Shown: positions 17,290 through 27,891, counted from the first letter of the stretch. The stretch: DNA of 52,980 nt from Camelimonas fluminis (GCF_014656355.1 NZ_BNCG01000013.1:58224-111203); one strand, 5' to 3'. Made by a program: numbers and translations. The notes: a model not told the origin generated them from the sequence alone.

Positions 17290-17483
17290 GGTCGTACCTC
17301 TCCCAAGGCCGGCGGCCGGGAGTGCAATCCAATTTTCAGGTTCTGAAAAGGGGACGGCTCCGGGCCGCGCAGCGCGCTAGCCGGTTATAATGCAGATCGC
17401 AAAAATAATGCGGGCCGTCGTCATGGGACCGTTTTGCGACGGCGCGGACGCGCCGTCAAGCGCCTGCCGCCGAATGCTTCAGT

Positions 17484-18083
17484 TCATTTGAGCCAGTCGG
17501 CGCACTTCACCGGGCCGCCCTGGCCGCCCCAGGGGGCGATCGGCACGGCGGCGGTGGCGTTCTGGGGCGAGCCTTCGATCACCCGGTCTGAATACACCAG
17601 ATAAACCAGCGTATTGCGCTTCGCGTCGCAGGCGCGGACGATCTGCATCTTCTTGAAAATCAGCGAACGGCGCTCGGAGAACACCACGTCGCCCTGGGCG
17701 AACTTCTCCTTGATCGTGATCGGCCCGGTCTGGTTGCAGGCGAGCGAGATATCGGAAACCTCCTCGGCCACCCCCAGCATGCCCTTGACGCCGCCGCGCT
17801 CCGGCAGCGTGTAGTGACAGGCGACGCCGTCAACCAGCGGATCGTCGATGCCATAGACCACCAGCTTGTCGTCCGGCGTCATGAACTTCCAGACGGTGGA
17901 TTTCTTCAGGATGACGTCCGGCCCGTCAGCCAGGGCGGCCGGAGCCACGGCCATCGTCGCCGTGGCGGCGACAACGCCGGCGGCGAAGAGCCGCAAGGCG
18001 GTCCGGGTCAGGCCGCGCCCCGTCCCGACGCCGGTTCGATGGGCGCCGCCATTTTGGCTGGATGTCGTTCCGGCGCTGGTCAT
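17484..18083 (-). CDS. creA: CreA family protein
   Basis: 199 residues, a little longer than E. coli CreA. The N-terminus carries an extended basic region and then a hydrophobic signal segment (about 30-52) ending APAALA before DGPD. The conserved CreA body follows with VVYGIDDPLVDGVACHY, VAEEVSDISLACNQTGPI and LVYLVYSDRVIEGSPQN. CreA proteins are secreted or periplasmic and of unknown function, named for neighbouring regulators that are absent here. CAGGAAA lies 10 bases before the ATG. Confidence 0.92.
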   Translation of the reverse strand: MTSAGTTSSQNGGAHRTGVGTGRGLTRTALRLFAAGVVAATATMAVAPAALADGPDVILKKSTVWKFMTPDDKLVVYGIDDPLVDGVACHYTLPERGGVKGMLGVAEEVSDISLACNQTGPITIKEKFAQGDVVFSERRSLIFKKMQIVRACDAKRNTLVYLVYSDRVIEGSPQNATAAVPIAPWGGQGGPVKCADWLK

Positions 18084-18609
18084 GTGCGTTGATTTCCTGC
18101 CTGCCAGAGCATGTCCCGCCAGGCGGACGCCGCCATGCCGGAAAACGCTTTATCCCCTGCGGGAAGAACTTCACTTCGGATGGATTCGCCGCCACGAAGG
18201 CAACGGCGCCCGGGTTGTCGCGACAATCCGGCTGGGTTCAGGTGGATCACGCCACTGCAATGGTCACACCGCTTCCAGGCACACACATGGCGACGAAGCA
18301 GGCGTCTGGCAAGCGAACCCGCCAGGCAAACCCGTCAGGATGCGGACCCGCTGCGCCGTGTCCGCCAGGCCACGCATGTGGGATCATGCAACGCCTGACG
18401 CACGCTGAGATCGCTGGAAAACTTGCGAACCGCCGCATTTGCGGCGAGATAGAATGGTCACTTGCGGACAGCTGCCGGATGACAGGCTTCAACACGCCTG
18501 AGATCTGGCCCAGGCTGACAGATACGCACTCTAACTTTTTGCTTTGGCGCATTTTCTCCCCGCGACGCGGCGTCCGCGTCTCCTGAAAATGCGATAGCGG
18601 GATGATTCG
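18084..18609. other. Intergenic region between divergent genes
   Basis: About 525 bases separating creA from the DUF2865 gene. It should carry both promoters. No supported gene, repeat or RNA was recognised. Confidence 0.45.
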
Positions 18610-19812
18610 ATGAACCTGCGGCGCGCGCCAGCTTCCAATGCCCTGTCCGACGCCACCGTCCCTTCCGGGATCGGCGCCCGACTGTCGGCGACAGGCCGGC
18701 GCATGCTGAAAATCGTCAGCCTTGGCGCCATGGCGCTCACGGCAAGCGCCGTCGTGGCTGCGGCGCAGTCGCCGGCCTGCGACCAGTATCGGGCCGAACT
18801 CGCGGCGCTGTCGCGCGGCAACCCGCAGGCGGCGGGCCAGGCCAGCCAGATTCGTGGCGAGATCATCCAGTTGCAGGCGCAGCGGTCGCGACTTGGTTGC
18901 GATCGCGGCTTCCTGTTCTTTGGCGACCGGCCGCCCCAGTGCAGCCAGATCGACGGGCGCCTGCGCGCGCTGCAGGGCGCCTACGCCAGCGCCCAGGGGC
19001 AGGCCCAGGGCAATCCCGCCCGACGCCAGGCGCTCATGGCCGCCATCGCCCGCTATTGCAGCCCCGGCGGCCAGCGTGAGCCAAACTTCTTCGAGCGGCT
19101 GTTTGGCGGCGGCCAGGCCGCCCCGCCTCCGCCGGACCAGCAGCAGTATGAAATGAACACGCACCGTCAGGCGACCGAAGGTTCGCCGCGTTACGGTGGC
19201 TCCCGCGTGGTCTGCGTGCGTGCTTGCGACGGCTTTTTCTTCCCTCTGCCCTCCAACCGTCGCGAGGGCGCGGAGGACATGTGCCAGGCGCTTTGCCCCA
19301 GCACGCAGACGCTGGTGTATTTCATGTCTGGCGATGGGGTCATCGAACGCGCTGGCAATCGTGAGGGCAAGCCCTATACGGAACTGCCGAACGCCGGAAA
19401 ATACAAGAAATCCTTCGACCCCGCCTGCTCGTGCCGCAAGGCGGACGAGAGCTGGGCGACCGCGTTGCAGCCGGCCGAGAACATGCTGAAATCTGGCCGG
19501 GGCGACATGATCGTTACGGAGGAGAAGGCGGAAGAGCTGTCGCGCCCGAAAACCGTCGCCGCCAGCAGGAAGCCGGCGCCGACGCCAGCCGCCGAGGCTG
19601 ATGAGGAAGCGCCCGTCGATCCGTCCACCCTGCCGACCGCCTCGCACGAATCCTCCGGCATTGGCCCGCAGACGATCAACGAGGAACAGACCGTTGGCGC
19701 CCGCGAAGGCCAGGTGCGCGAAACCGTGGGCCAGGGCGGCCAGCGCGCCAAGGTGCGCGTCGTGGCTCCGAACATCTTTGTGGAGCCGACAGAGCCAGGC
19801 AAGGAGCGCTGA
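18610..19812 (+). CDS. DUF2865 domain-containing exported protein
   Basis: 400 residues. The signal peptide seems to begin at M32 (MLKIVSLGAMALTASAVVAAAQS), so the true start may be 18703 rather than 18610; neither has a strong ribosome site. A coiled-coil-like Gln/Ala-rich part (about 55-145) precedes the DUF2865 core, SRVVCVRACDGFFFPLPSNR with LCPSTQTLVYFMSGDGVIERA and the cysteine-bearing FDPACSCRKADESW. The acidic/Pro-rich tail is low complexity. The family is widespread in Hyphomicrobiales envelopes and has no known function. Confidence 0.88.
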   Translation: MNLRRAPASNALSDATVPSGIGARLSATGRRMLKIVSLGAMALTASAVVAAAQSPACDQYRAELAALSRGNPQAAGQASQIRGEIIQLQAQRSRLGCDRGFLFFGDRPPQCSQIDGRLRALQGAYASAQGQAQGNPARRQALMAAIARYCSPGGQREPNFFERLFGGGQAAPPPPDQQQYEMNTHRQATEGSPRYGGSRVVCVRACDGFFFPLPSNRREGAEDMCQALCPSTQTLVYFMSGDGVIERAGNREGKPYTELPNAGKYKKSFDPACSCRKADESWATALQPAENMLKSGRGDMIVTEEKAEELSRPKTVAASRKPAPTPAAEADEEAPVDPSTLPTASHESSGIGPQTINEEQTVGAREGQVRETVGQGGQRAKVRVVAPNIFVEPTEPGKER

Positions 19813-20212
19813 GCAAGGATCGCTGAGGCAGAGCGCGGCCGGCGCGGCGTTTTGAGCGGCGCCCATCGCGGCGGCGCCAGGCGGCGCGCGGCGCAGCGGT
19901 TTTGACTGTCGAAGACCAGCGTCCTGCTGGAACTGGCGGCGCGACGAGACGCCTTGCGGCGCTTTCGGCCCGGGCTGGTGCGGGCCGCCTTTCAGCGGCG
20001 CCTTCGCGAATGGCGGCCATGGCAGGTCTTGGGGCAGGTCTTGAGGGCAAGTCTTGGGGGCAGATCTGGGGCAAGTCTGGCCAGGCCAATCCTCGCAAGC
20101 GACGAGCGGATGAAAGCCAGCGGCGCGCTGGCAAGGCGGCCGGCTGACTGATCGTCAGATTGACGCCGTCAGGACGTCGTGCGCAGGAACGTCCCGGAGG
20201 CCCCCTGCCCGC
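19813..20212. other. Gene-free region with short tandem repeats
   Basis: 400 bases between convergent genes. It holds a degenerate G-rich repeat (listed separately); otherwise nothing was supported. Confidence 0.5.
20021..20078 (+). repeat. Degenerate 12-bp tandem repeat
   Basis: Five units of GGGGCAGGTCTT-like sequence in a row, differing by one or two bases and lengths of 10-13. It lies in the space between the convergent DUF2865 and gltX genes. Confidence 0.6.
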
Positions 20213-21547
20213 TTATGCGCCCCCGAGACGGCGCAGGGTCTCGGGCCGGCCGATCAGTGGCAGCAGGGCCGCCAGTTCCGGGCCGTGCTCCCGGCCAGTG
20301 AGCGCGAGACGCAGCGGCATGAACAGGGCCTTGCCCCTGGCGCCGGTCTGGTCGCGGATGGCGCTGGTCCACTGTTTCCACGTCTCCGTCGACCAGGGTT
20401 CAGCAGGCAGCGCGGCGAGGGCGGCGGCGCGGAAGCCGTCGGTCATGCCTGCATCCGACGCCTGCTCCGGACCTGAGGCGATGATGCGGATCCAGTCCGC
20501 CGTCTCGGCAAGACGGCTGATGTTGCCGCGCACCGCCAGCCACAGCGGTTCCGTCGCGGCAAGGCCCAACGCCGCCAGACGCGGCGCGGCGTCAATCCAC
20601 GCCATGTCATGCAGCAGCCGGGCGTTGAGATTGGCCAGCTCGCTCTCATCGAATTTGGCGGGCGCGCGGGAAATGCCGGACAGATCGACCAGGGCGGCAA
20701 GGGCGTCGAGACCGGCGATGGGGCGCACCGCCTCCGCCGTGCCGACCAGAACCGCCAGCGAGGCGACCGCCATCGGCTCCAGGCCGCTGTCGCGCAGGCC
20801 GCGCAGGGAGAGGTGGCCGAGACGCTTCGACAACCCCTCGCCGCTCGCCGTGGTCAGCAGGTTATGATGCCCGAACAGTGGCGGCGCCGCGCCCAGCGCT
20901 TCAAAAATCTGGATCTGGGCGGCAGTGTTGGTGACATGGTCCTCGCCGCGCACCACATGGGTGATCCCCATGTCAACGTCATCGACCACCGACGGCAGCG
21001 TGTAGAGGAAGCTGCCGTCCTCACGGATCAGCACCGGGTCTGACAGCGAGCCGCTCTCCACCCGTGAGTCGCCGCGCACCAGATCGGTCCAGGTCACCAC
21101 GCCCGGCTCCAGCAGAAAGCGCCAGTGCGGACGACGTCCCTGGGCTTCAAGATCGGCCTTTTCCGCTTCACTCAGCTTCAGCGCCGCGCGGTCATAGACC
21201 GGCGGCAACCCGCGCGCCAGCTGGCGCTTGCGGCGTCGGTCCAGTTCATCAGCGGTTTCATAGCAGGCGTACAACCGGCCGGCGTCGCGCAGACGCTGGG
21301 CCGCGGCCTCATAGACCGCCATGCGGTCGGACTGGCGGAACTCATCATCCGGCGTCAGGCCAAGCCAGGCCAGATCCTCACGGATCGCCGCCGCGTATTC
21401 GGCGCGTGAGCGCTCCAGGTCCGTGTCGTCGAGACGCAGGATAAAGCGCCCGCCGGCGCGCCGCGCCAGCAGCGCGTTCAGCAAGGCCGTGCGCGCGTTG
21501 CCGATATGCAGATAGCCGGTGGGCGAAGGGGCGAAACGGACGATCAT
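20213..21547 (-). CDS. gltX: Glutamate--tRNA ligase, short form
   Basis: 444 residues. The class I motifs are [18 protein letters not shown] at the N-terminus and [12 protein letters not shown] as the KMSKS-equivalent. The protein matches the shorter of the two GluRS types that coexist in many alphaproteobacteria, in which one paralogue may charge tRNA-Gln for later amidation; which one this is cannot be decided without the second copy. The start at 21547 places the catalytic motif at residue 3; an in-frame ATG 10 codons upstream also lacks a ribosome site. The gene is isolated. Confidence 0.92.
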   Translation of the reverse strand: MIVRFAPSPTGYLHIGNARTALLNALLARRAGGRFILRLDDTDLERSRAEYAAAIREDLAWLGLTPDDEFRQSDRMAVYEAAAQRLRDAGRLYACYETADELDRRRKRQLARGLPPVYDRAALKLSEAEKADLEAQGRRPHWRFLLEPGVVTWTDLVRGDSRVESGSLSDPVLIREDGSFLYTLPSVVDDVDMGITHVVRGEDHVTNTAAQIQIFEALGAAPPLFGHHNLLTTASGEGLSKRLGHLSLRGLRDSGLEPMAVASLAVLVGTAEAVRPIAGLDALAALVDLSGISRAPAKFDESELANLNARLLHDMAWIDAAPRLAALGLAATEPLWLAVRGNISRLAETADWIRIIASGPEQASDAGMTDGFRAAALAALPAEPWSTETWKQWTSAIRDQTGARGKALFMPLRLALTGREHGPELAALLPLIGRPETLRRLGGA

Positions 21548-21751
21548 GGGGACGCTGCCGGGGGCGATCTGGATCATGGGCCGGTTATGACCGAGCCCGG
21601 ACGCAGAAGCAACGCCAGGGCAGCCCTGCTTCTGGATTTGCCGCCCCGGGCGCCCAGCCAATGGACAGGCCTGGCCCGCCATGCTGCACTCATCGCCACG
21701 CGCGCCATGGCGAGGCCCTGAATGCGCGCCTGACGCCCGAGGAGATCGCCG

Positions 21752-22363
21752 ATGCCGCCTGCAACCGATACGCCCCGCACCCTGCTTTCGCTAGCCGGCG
21801 CCCAGCCGCAACGCGCCCGGCTTTCCCAGGCGACGCTGGTCATCGTCGACGCCCAGAACGAATATCGCTCCGGCAGCCTGCCGCTGGCCGGAATCGACCG
21901 GGCCGTGGAGCGGCTGGCCTTGCTCCTCCAGAGGGCCCGCGCAGCGGCGACGCCCATCATTCATATCGCCCAGATTGGCCGGCCGGGCGGCCTGTTCGAT
22001 CCTGAAGGACCCGGCGGCGCTTTCCTGACCGAGGCAACGCCCCAGGGGGCCGAGCCGATCGTGCACAAGCGCCTGCCCAACGCCTTCGCCGGAACCGACC
22101 TGGACGCAATCGTCCGGGAACTTGGCCGCCCGCAACTGATTATCGCCGGGTTCATGACCCACATGTGCGTCAGCGCCACGGCGCGTTCGGCGCTGGATCA
22201 TGGGCATAACAGCTTCGTGGCGGCGGACGCCGCCGCGACGCGGGCCCTGCCGGACGCCCTGGACGGCAGCCCTGTCGCGGCGTCTGAGGTGCACCGCGTT
22301 GCCCTTGCGGAAATCGCCGATCGCTACGCGGAGGTTATCGAAACCGACAACATCGCCAGTTAA
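21752..22363 (+). CDS. Isochorismatase-like cysteine hydrolase
   Basis: 203 residues with the catalytic triad of the family: D34 in VIVDAQNEY, the lysine of VHKRLPNAF and the cysteine of [10 protein letters not shown]. Members hydrolyse amides, vinyl ethers or nicotinamide; the lack of isochorismate-specific context and the compact size point to a generic amidase-like hydrolase. It is divergent from gltX and closed by a strong bidirectional terminator shared with the DAHP synthase gene. Confidence 0.9.
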   Translation: MPPATDTPRTLLSLAGAQPQRARLSQATLVIVDAQNEYRSGSLPLAGIDRAVERLALLLQRARAAATPIIHIAQIGRPGGLFDPEGPGGAFLTEATPQGAEPIVHKRLPNAFAGTDLDAIVRELGRPQLIIAGFMTHMCVSATARSALDHGHNSFVAADAAATRALPDALDGSPVAASEVHRVALAEIADRYAEVIETDNIAS

Positions 22364-22386
22364 CCGGCGCCAGGCGCGCATTCCGG

Positions 22387-22426
22387 AAAAAAAAAAGCCC
22401 CGGATCGGCAGGATCCGGGGCTTTTG
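22387..22426. terminator. Bidirectional Rho-independent terminator
   Basis: Perfect 10-bp stem GCCCCGGATC / GATCCGGGGC with loop GGCAG, preceded by ten or more A and followed by TTTT. It can end both the convergent hydrolase and DAHP synthase transcripts. Confidence 0.93.
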
Positions 22427-22447
22427 CCTGTCTGGCGCTTGTCGGTC

Positions 22448-23833
22448 TTACTCGGCCGCGGCGGCGCGCTGGTCGCGCAGCTTGTCGGAGCGCTCCTGCT
22501 TCAGGCGCTCGGCGACCAGGAAGGCCAGCTCGATCGCCTGCTCCGCGTTGAGGCGCGGGTCGCAGTGGGTGTGGTACCGGTCGGACAGACCGGCCTCGGA
22601 GATGGCGCGGGCGCCGCCGGTGCATTCGGTGACGTCCTTGCCGGTCATCTCCAGGTGGATGCCGCCGGCGTAGGTTCCCTCAGCCGCATGCACGTCGAAG
22701 AAGGTTTTGACTTCCGACATGATGAGGTCGAACGGCCGGGTCTTGAACGAGCCAGCCTTCACCGTGTTGCCGTGCATCGGATCGCACGACCACACCACCG
22801 AACGGCCCTCGCGCTGCACCGCCCGCACCAGGCCTGGCAGATGATCGCCAGCCTTGTCGGCGCCGAAGCGGCAGATCAGCGTCAGGCGGCCTGGCTCGTT
22901 CTCCGGGTTCAGCACGTCGATCAGCTTCAGTAGTTCATCGCCGCTGAGCGAGGGACCGCACTTGACGCCAATCGGGTTCTGCACGCCGCGGAAATACTCC
23001 ACGTGGGCATGGTCGAGCTGACGGGTGCGATCGCCGATCCACAGCATGTGGCCGGAGGTGGCGTACCAGTCGCCGGTCGTCGAATCGACGCGGGTCAGCG
23101 CCTGTTCGTAACCGAGCAGCAGCGCCTCATGGCTGGTGTAGAACTCGGTCGAGCGCATCTCCGGATGGGTTTCCGGATCGATGCCGATGGCCCGCATGAA
23201 GTCGAGCGATTCGGTGATGCGGTTGGCCAGCTCCTGGTAACGGCCCGACTGCGGGCTGTCCTTGACGAAGCCCAGCATCCAGCGATGAACGTTGTCCAGA
23301 TTGGCGTAGCCGCCGTTGGCGAAGGCGCGGATCAGGTTCAGCGTCGCGGCCGACTGGCGGAACGCCATGAGCTGGCGACGCGGATCCGGCGAACGCGCAT
23401 CGGCGGTGAAACCGATGTCGTTGACAATGTCGCCGCGATAGCTCGGCAGTTCGACGCCGTCGATGGTCTCGGTGTTGGCCGAGCGCGGCTTGGCGAACTG
23501 ACCGGCGACGCGGCCAACCTTCACCACCGGCGAGGCGCCGGCGAAGGTGAGCACCACCGCCATCTGCAGGAAGACGCGGAAAAAGTCGCGGATATTGTCG
23601 GCGCTATGTTCGGCAAATGCTTCGGCGCAATCGCCGCCCTGAAGCAGAAAAGCTTCGCCAGCAGCGACCTTGCCGAGCGCGCGCTTCAGTTGCCGAGCCT
23701 CACCGGCAAAAACCAGCGGCGGAAACGCGGACAGCTGCTCCTCGACAGCCGCAAGGGCGGCGGCGTCGGGATAGGCTGGCATCTGCTGCACTGGTTTCTG
23801 GCGCCATGAGGCGGGCGTCCACCGCTCACTCAT
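22448..23833 (-). CDS. 3-deoxy-7-phosphoheptulonate synthase, class II
   Basis: 461 residues, the plant-like (AroA-II) DAHP synthase size. Recognised blocks are [61 protein letters not shown], and [11 protein letters not shown]. It condenses phosphoenolpyruvate and erythrose 4-phosphate, the first step of the shikimate pathway. The ATG at 23833 follows GGGAG and matches the usual [10 protein letters not shown] start; the in-frame upstream sequence is non-coding. Regulation is not apparent in the promoter. Confidence 0.95.
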   Translation of the reverse strand: MSERWTPASWRQKPVQQMPAYPDAAALAAVEEQLSAFPPLVFAGEARQLKRALGKVAAGEAFLLQGGDCAEAFAEHSADNIRDFFRVFLQMAVVLTFAGASPVVKVGRVAGQFAKPRSANTETIDGVELPSYRGDIVNDIGFTADARSPDPRRQLMAFRQSAATLNLIRAFANGGYANLDNVHRWMLGFVKDSPQSGRYQELANRITESLDFMRAIGIDPETHPEMRSTEFYTSHEALLLGYEQALTRVDSTTGDWYATSGHMLWIGDRTRQLDHAHVEYFRGVQNPIGVKCGPSLSGDELLKLIDVLNPENEPGRLTLICRFGADKAGDHLPGLVRAVQREGRSVVWSCDPMHGNTVKAGSFKTRPFDLIMSEVKTFFDVHAAEGTYAGGIHLEMTGKDVTECTGGARAISEAGLSDRYHTHCDPRLNAEQAIELAFLVAERLKQERSDKLRDQRAAAAE

Positions 23834-24097
23834 CTTCGTCACTCCCGCGGCGGGCCGTTTGTGGATGGCAGCCGCCGCACTGCCCCCGGGCATTTGCCTG
23901 AAACGCAACCGCCCATGATGACGAATGCGCCCTGCCCGTTATTGTCGGGCGCCTCGCCGGCTGACGCTGTTGCGCTGCGACGGACATTCCCGGAAGCGGG
24001 GCTTATACCGCCGAAGTTAACAATAATGAAGTCTTTTGAGCGGCGCCTTCAGGGCGGAGCGACCTGGGGGCTGCGCGCCGCCCGGAGGCGCTCAAAA

Positions 24098-24120
24098 ACA
24101 GGCGGGTCGCGCCCGCCTGT
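24098..24120 (-). terminator. Rho-independent terminator of gor
   Basis: ACAGGCGGG / CCCGCCTGT stem with a five-base loop; on the minus strand it is followed by TTTTTG, just after the stop of glutathione reductase. Outside it, TTTTGAGC (24034-24041) can also pair with GCTCAAAA (24090-24097). Confidence 0.8.
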
Positions 24121-24127
24121 TTCCGGG

Positions 24128-25492
24128 TTACGGATTGACCGGCGTGCGCAGGGTCACCAACTCCTCGGCCGCGGTGGGATGCACGGCGATGGTCCGGTCA
24201 AAGTCCGCCTTGGTCGCGCCCATGCTCACGGCGATGCCGAGGACCTGGATCATCTCGCCCGCCCCTTCGCCAAGAATGTGCACGCCAAGCACCCGATCCG
24301 TGACGCGATCGACGATGATCTTCATCATCATCCGCTCGGCGCTGCCGGAGAGGGTCGCCTTCATGGGGCGGAACGCGGTGCGGAAGATCAGCACGTCGCC
24401 GTGGCTGGCGCGCGCCTGCTCCTCCGTCAGGCCGACGGTTCCGATCTCCGGCGTCGAGAACACCGCGGTCGGAATCAGGCGATGATCGACTGTGGTGGGA
24501 CGACCGCCATACACGGTGTCGGCGAAGGCGTGGCCTTCGCGAATGGCGACCGGGGTCAGATTGACGCGATTGGTCACGTCGCCCACGGCATAGATCGACG
24601 GAACGCTGGTGCAGGAATAGTCGTCCACCTGCACCGCGCCCAGCGCATCCAGCTTGACGCGGGCTTCTTCCAGCCCCAGGCCACGGGTATTTGGCAGGCG
24701 GCCGATCGCCATCAGCACCGCGTCGACCTGAACCGTTTCGCCATCGCTCAACGCAACGTCCAGGCCGTCGCCGGTGCGATCGATGCGCGCCAACTGGCGG
24801 CCGAGGCGCAGGTCCATCTGCTGGTCAAGGGCGGCTGCGAGGCCATCCTGCAGGTCATGATCGAAGCCGCGCAACAGCCGGTCGCCACGATGAACAAGCG
24901 TCACCTCGCTGCCGAGGCCGGCGAAAATGCCCGCGAATTCCACGGCGATGTAGCCGGCGCCAACGACCATGATGCGGCGCGGCTGGCGCGGCAGGTGCAG
25001 GGCCTCATTGGAGGTGATGGCGTGCTCGACGCCAGGCACGCCGGGAAGCTGCGTCGGCCAGGCGCCGGTGGCGACGAGGATGCGCTCCGCGGTGACGATG
25101 CGGCCATCGGGCAGCAAGCGCACGGCGTTGGGACCGGCGATCACGGCGCGGGCGTCGACGATCTCGACGCCGGAATTGGCCAGATTGTTGCGATACAGGC
25201 CTTCCAGCCGGGTGATTTCCGCGTCCTTGCGGGCGATCAGGCTGGCCCAGTCGAACGCCGGGGCCTGGGGCAGCGTCCAGCCGAAACCGGCGGAGTCGCT
25301 GAATTCGTGAGCGAAACGGCTGGCGTAAACCAGCAGTTTCTTCGGCACGCAGCCGCGAATGACGCAGGTGCCGCCCATGCGAAACTCTTCTGCGACCATG
25401 ACGCGGGCGCCGTGGGTCGCCGCGATGCGCGCCGCGCGCACGCCGCCGGAACCACCGCCAATGACAAACAGGTCCACGTCATACGCGCTCAT
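24128..25492 (-). CDS. gor: Glutathione-disulfide reductase
   Basis: 454 residues. FAD-binding GGGSGG (12-17), the redox-active pair C43 and C48 in GGTCVIRGCVPKK, and the C-terminal dimer-domain AVHPTAAEEL with the catalytic histidine are all present. It reduces glutathione disulfide with NADPH in the cytosol. The ATG at 25492 has AGGAG eight bases upstream. Nearness to DUF2059 and rpiA is a familiar Hyphomicrobiales arrangement, although an O-antigen ligase-like gene lies between here. Confidence 0.94.
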   Translation of the reverse strand: MSAYDVDLFVIGGGSGGVRAARIAATHGARVMVAEEFRMGGTCVIRGCVPKKLLVYASRFAHEFSDSAGFGWTLPQAPAFDWASLIARKDAEITRLEGLYRNNLANSGVEIVDARAVIAGPNAVRLLPDGRIVTAERILVATGAWPTQLPGVPGVEHAITSNEALHLPRQPRRIMVVGAGYIAVEFAGIFAGLGSEVTLVHRGDRLLRGFDHDLQDGLAAALDQQMDLRLGRQLARIDRTGDGLDVALSDGETVQVDAVLMAIGRLPNTRGLGLEEARVKLDALGAVQVDDYSCTSVPSIYAVGDVTNRVNLTPVAIREGHAFADTVYGGRPTTVDHRLIPTAVFSTPEIGTVGLTEEQARASHGDVLIFRTAFRPMKATLSGSAERMMMKIIVDRVTDRVLGVHILGEGAGEMIQVLGIAVSMGATKADFDRTIAVHPTAAEELVTLRTPVNP

Positions 25493-25589
25493 CTGGCAAG
25501 CTCCTGTGACGGCGCGCCCCAAAGCTGGCGCCGTCTCTTTTCAAAAAACAGCCCCTGGAGCAATTCCCGAGCTACATGGATCGGGGATT

Positions 25590-25656
25590 GCTCCAGTTTC
25601 CTTGTTTGGAGCGAATTCTGATCGACCAGACCATTCCGTCTGGTCAAAAAGCGCTC
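25590..25656 (-). repeat. Dispersed intergenic repeat, copy B
   Basis: 67 bases matching copy A (5440-5507), with identical GAGCGAATTCTGATCGACCA and the same GCTCCAG and AGCGCTC ends. Its hairpin GACCAGA-N8-TCTGGTC is better paired than in copy A. It touches the stop codon of the O-antigen ligase-like gene. Confidence 0.75.
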
Positions 25657-26945
25657 TAGCTGGCGAGAGTGTCGCCCGCCGCGGAAGGTGGCGCCGTGTC
25701 GTATCGCACGGCTTCGAAGGATTTGCAGAACCAGATAGCCGCCGCGCCGAGAATGGCCAGCCACCACCCCTGCCAGGCGCCGTGCCCCACCTCGGCGATG
25801 ATGATGACGGCGGATATCGCCGCCAGCGCGGGAGGCAACTCCTCGCGCCGGCGCAGCATCAGCAGCGCCTTGCCGAGCCAGGCGAGCGCCACCGCCGCCA
25901 GCAGCGCGCCAAGCGCGCCCAGTTCGGACCAGATCTGCAGAAACATGTCGTGGGGATGGCCAACGGCAAGCAGGGTTCGATGCTCGCCAGGAATCAGCCG
26001 CGCCACCGGCGCGTCGCCCATTTTCGGGCTGACGCCGAAGCCAACGCCGGTAAACGGCTGCAGCAGAACCACTTCGCCGAAGCTCTGCCAGATCTCGACC
26101 CGATCGCGGGCGTGCAGGGCTTGCAAACGGTCCAGCGCCCAGCCGGGCACGGCGCGCTGGGCCAGGTCGCCCTTCAGCGGCGCCAGAGCCAATGCGGCGA
26201 ACAGGCCGGCCATCACCAGCCCCCAGGCGAAACGCGGGGCGAGACGGGCCAAGCCAAAAGTCAGGCCGCCGCATATCAGCGCCAGCATGGCGGCGCCGGA
26301 GACAGACTTGAACACCGCCACGGCCATCAGCAGACCCAGCGCGCCCATCGTCAGCCCGCGACGCGGCATGCCTTCCGACAGGCTCCATAGCGGCCAGTAC
26401 AGCACGACGAAGCAGATCACCGGCTTGTTGAGCACGAACAACGCCGGACGCATGCCAACGGCGTAACGCCAGGCCATGCCGGTGAACAGCTCGACCAGCA
26501 CCTCGACGCAGGCCAGGGCAAACAGGCTGGCGAACAGGATAAAGACAGCGCGTCGTTGCAGCCGGCCAAGGCTGAGGCCGAGGATGACGGCGGCGACCAG
26601 CGGCGCGAACGCCTCGCCCATGGCGAACAGTCCAAGCCGGGGAAACGGATGCCAGAGCAAAGACACGGCGGCGAGCGCCGCGAACAGGGGCAGGAAGGCG
26701 CCGGGCAGCGACCTGGCGCCGGCCCAGGCCCTGGCGACAAGAGCGCGCCCGCGCCCGCCAGTCACGGCGCCGGTCAGGGCAAGCAACGCGGCGACGCCAA
26801 TGAGCGCCGCCGAGGAGCGCACGGCGAAGGCCAGGGCCAGCGGCATGGCCGCCAGCACCACCCATGCGGCCCGCTCCAGATAATCGCCAGGGCTGCGGGC
26901 GGGCGCCGGGGCTGGCATGTGGTTCAAGGGCGTGGCTCTCGACAT
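25656..26945 (-). CDS. O-antigen ligase family (Wzy/WaaL-like) membrane protein
   Basis: 429 residues with about ten to twelve predicted transmembrane helices. The large periplasmic loop (about 265-335) contains RVEIWQSF and the family-typical FTGVGFG, then HPHDMFLQIWSELGALGALL, the Wzy_C signature. Such proteins join O-antigen or other glycans to lipid A-core, or polymerise repeats; which is done here is unknown, as no glycosyltransferase cluster is nearby. The start at 26945 precedes two further ATGs; no strong ribosome site distinguishes them. Confidence 0.87.
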   Translation of the reverse strand: MSRATPLNHMPAPAPARSPGDYLERAAWVVLAAMPLALAFAVRSSAALIGVAALLALTGAVTGGRGRALVARAWAGARSLPGAFLPLFAALAAVSLLWHPFPRLGLFAMGEAFAPLVAAVILGLSLGRLQRRAVFILFASLFALACVEVLVELFTGMAWRYAVGMRPALFVLNKPVICFVVLYWPLWSLSEGMPRRGLTMGALGLLMAVAVFKSVSGAAMLALICGGLTFGLARLAPRFAWGLVMAGLFAALALAPLKGDLAQRAVPGWALDRLQALHARDRVEIWQSFGEVVLLQPFTGVGFGVSPKMGDAPVARLIPGEHRTLLAVGHPHDMFLQIWSELGALGALLAAVALAWLGKALLMLRRREELPPALAAISAVIIIAEVGHGAWQGWWLAILGAAAIWFCKSFEAVRYDTAPPSAAGDTLAS

Positions 26946-27212
26946 GTCTGGCGTTCCCCGCCCTGTTCTTGCGCCATCTCGCAGGTAACCGGAACAGATC
27001 CGGCCATGACCCTGCGGGTGGGGTTGCGGCCGGAGCAGCAGTCAATATCCGCCCGCGCCATTGCCGTCGGCGCCAACCCGTCGACATCAGGCAACAACCG
27101 TCGCCCCATCGCCGTCAGCGCCGACGTCACGCCCGGAGCTGCTCCGGGCCTTCACGTCTTTGCGCGCATTGACGAACCGCCAGCTCCTCTGGCTGGACCA
27201 GAACGTCTTGTA

Positions 27213-27719
27213 TCAGAATGTCTTGCCGCGCTTGCGCAGTTCGTTGCGGATGCGCTCGACCACGACGCCCGAGAGGGACTGCGTCCAGTCCTGCATGCGC
27301 GCCATCATCTCCTGCATGACGGCCGGCTGGCTCTGCACATATTTCACGCCCGCCGGCGAGGTGAAGAAGGCCGCGATCTGCTTGAGATCAGCTTCGGGAA
27401 TCTGCTCGGCGAAAATTTTCGCCGCCACGTTGACCATGTCATTGGTCTTCGCGTTGATCTCGGGCGTGATCGTGGTGATGATTTCCTCAACGTCCGTCCT
27501 GATTTCGGGGCGCGTCACCAGCTGTTCGCGCACCTGGGCGAACAGGCCCGGAACCACGGCCTCAAAGGAACGGTCGAGGCCGGAAGCCTTCACGACTTCA
27601 CGGGCCACGGTCATCTGGGCCTCAGTCGGCTCCTTGCTCTGGGCCAAAGCGGCGCCGGCGGCCAGAGGCGCCGTAACCGCGATCAGGCCGACGGCGGCAA
27701 GGCGGGCAAATCGATTCAT
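27213..27719 (-). CDS. DUF2059 domain-containing exported protein
   Basis: 168 residues. A signal peptide (MNRFARLAAVGLIAVTAPLAAGAALAQ) is followed by the helical DUF2059 domain (about 75-150), with IAAFFTSPAGVKYVQSQPAVMQEM as its best-conserved portion. The function is unknown; the protein is probably periplasmic. The start follows GGAGAGA, 20 codons inside the longest frame. Linkage with rpiA and gor supports the annotation. Confidence 0.9.
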   Translation of the reverse strand: MNRFARLAAVGLIAVTAPLAAGAALAQSKEPTEAQMTVAREVVKASGLDRSFEAVVPGLFAQVREQLVTRPEIRTDVEEIITTITPEINAKTNDMVNVAAKIFAEQIPEADLKQIAAFFTSPAGVKYVQSQPAVMQEMMARMQDWTQSLSGVVVERIRNELRKRGKTF

Positions 27720-27891
27720 CAGTCTCTCCAGCTCACCAGTTTCCAGAGCCATGCAGCTCCAACCTGTCGTCCTGCGCACCGCACGCGCGGGTTCGCGCGC
27801 CGTCGTCAGAAAACGTTTTCACCTCGCACCAAATTCCCGTGCGCGAAATCCTGTCGCCTGGGTGCATCCCCGGCGCCTGAACCTCATACGA

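Noticed and set aside
14740-17346. 868-codon + strand open frame antisense to cysS, the GNAT gene and cimA
   Set aside because: It mirrors highly GC-rich genes with clear families on the other strand; its product is His/Arg/Gly-rich low complexity. Similar antisense frames at 3318-4604, 10609-12291 and 23861-25621 were dismissed for the same reason.
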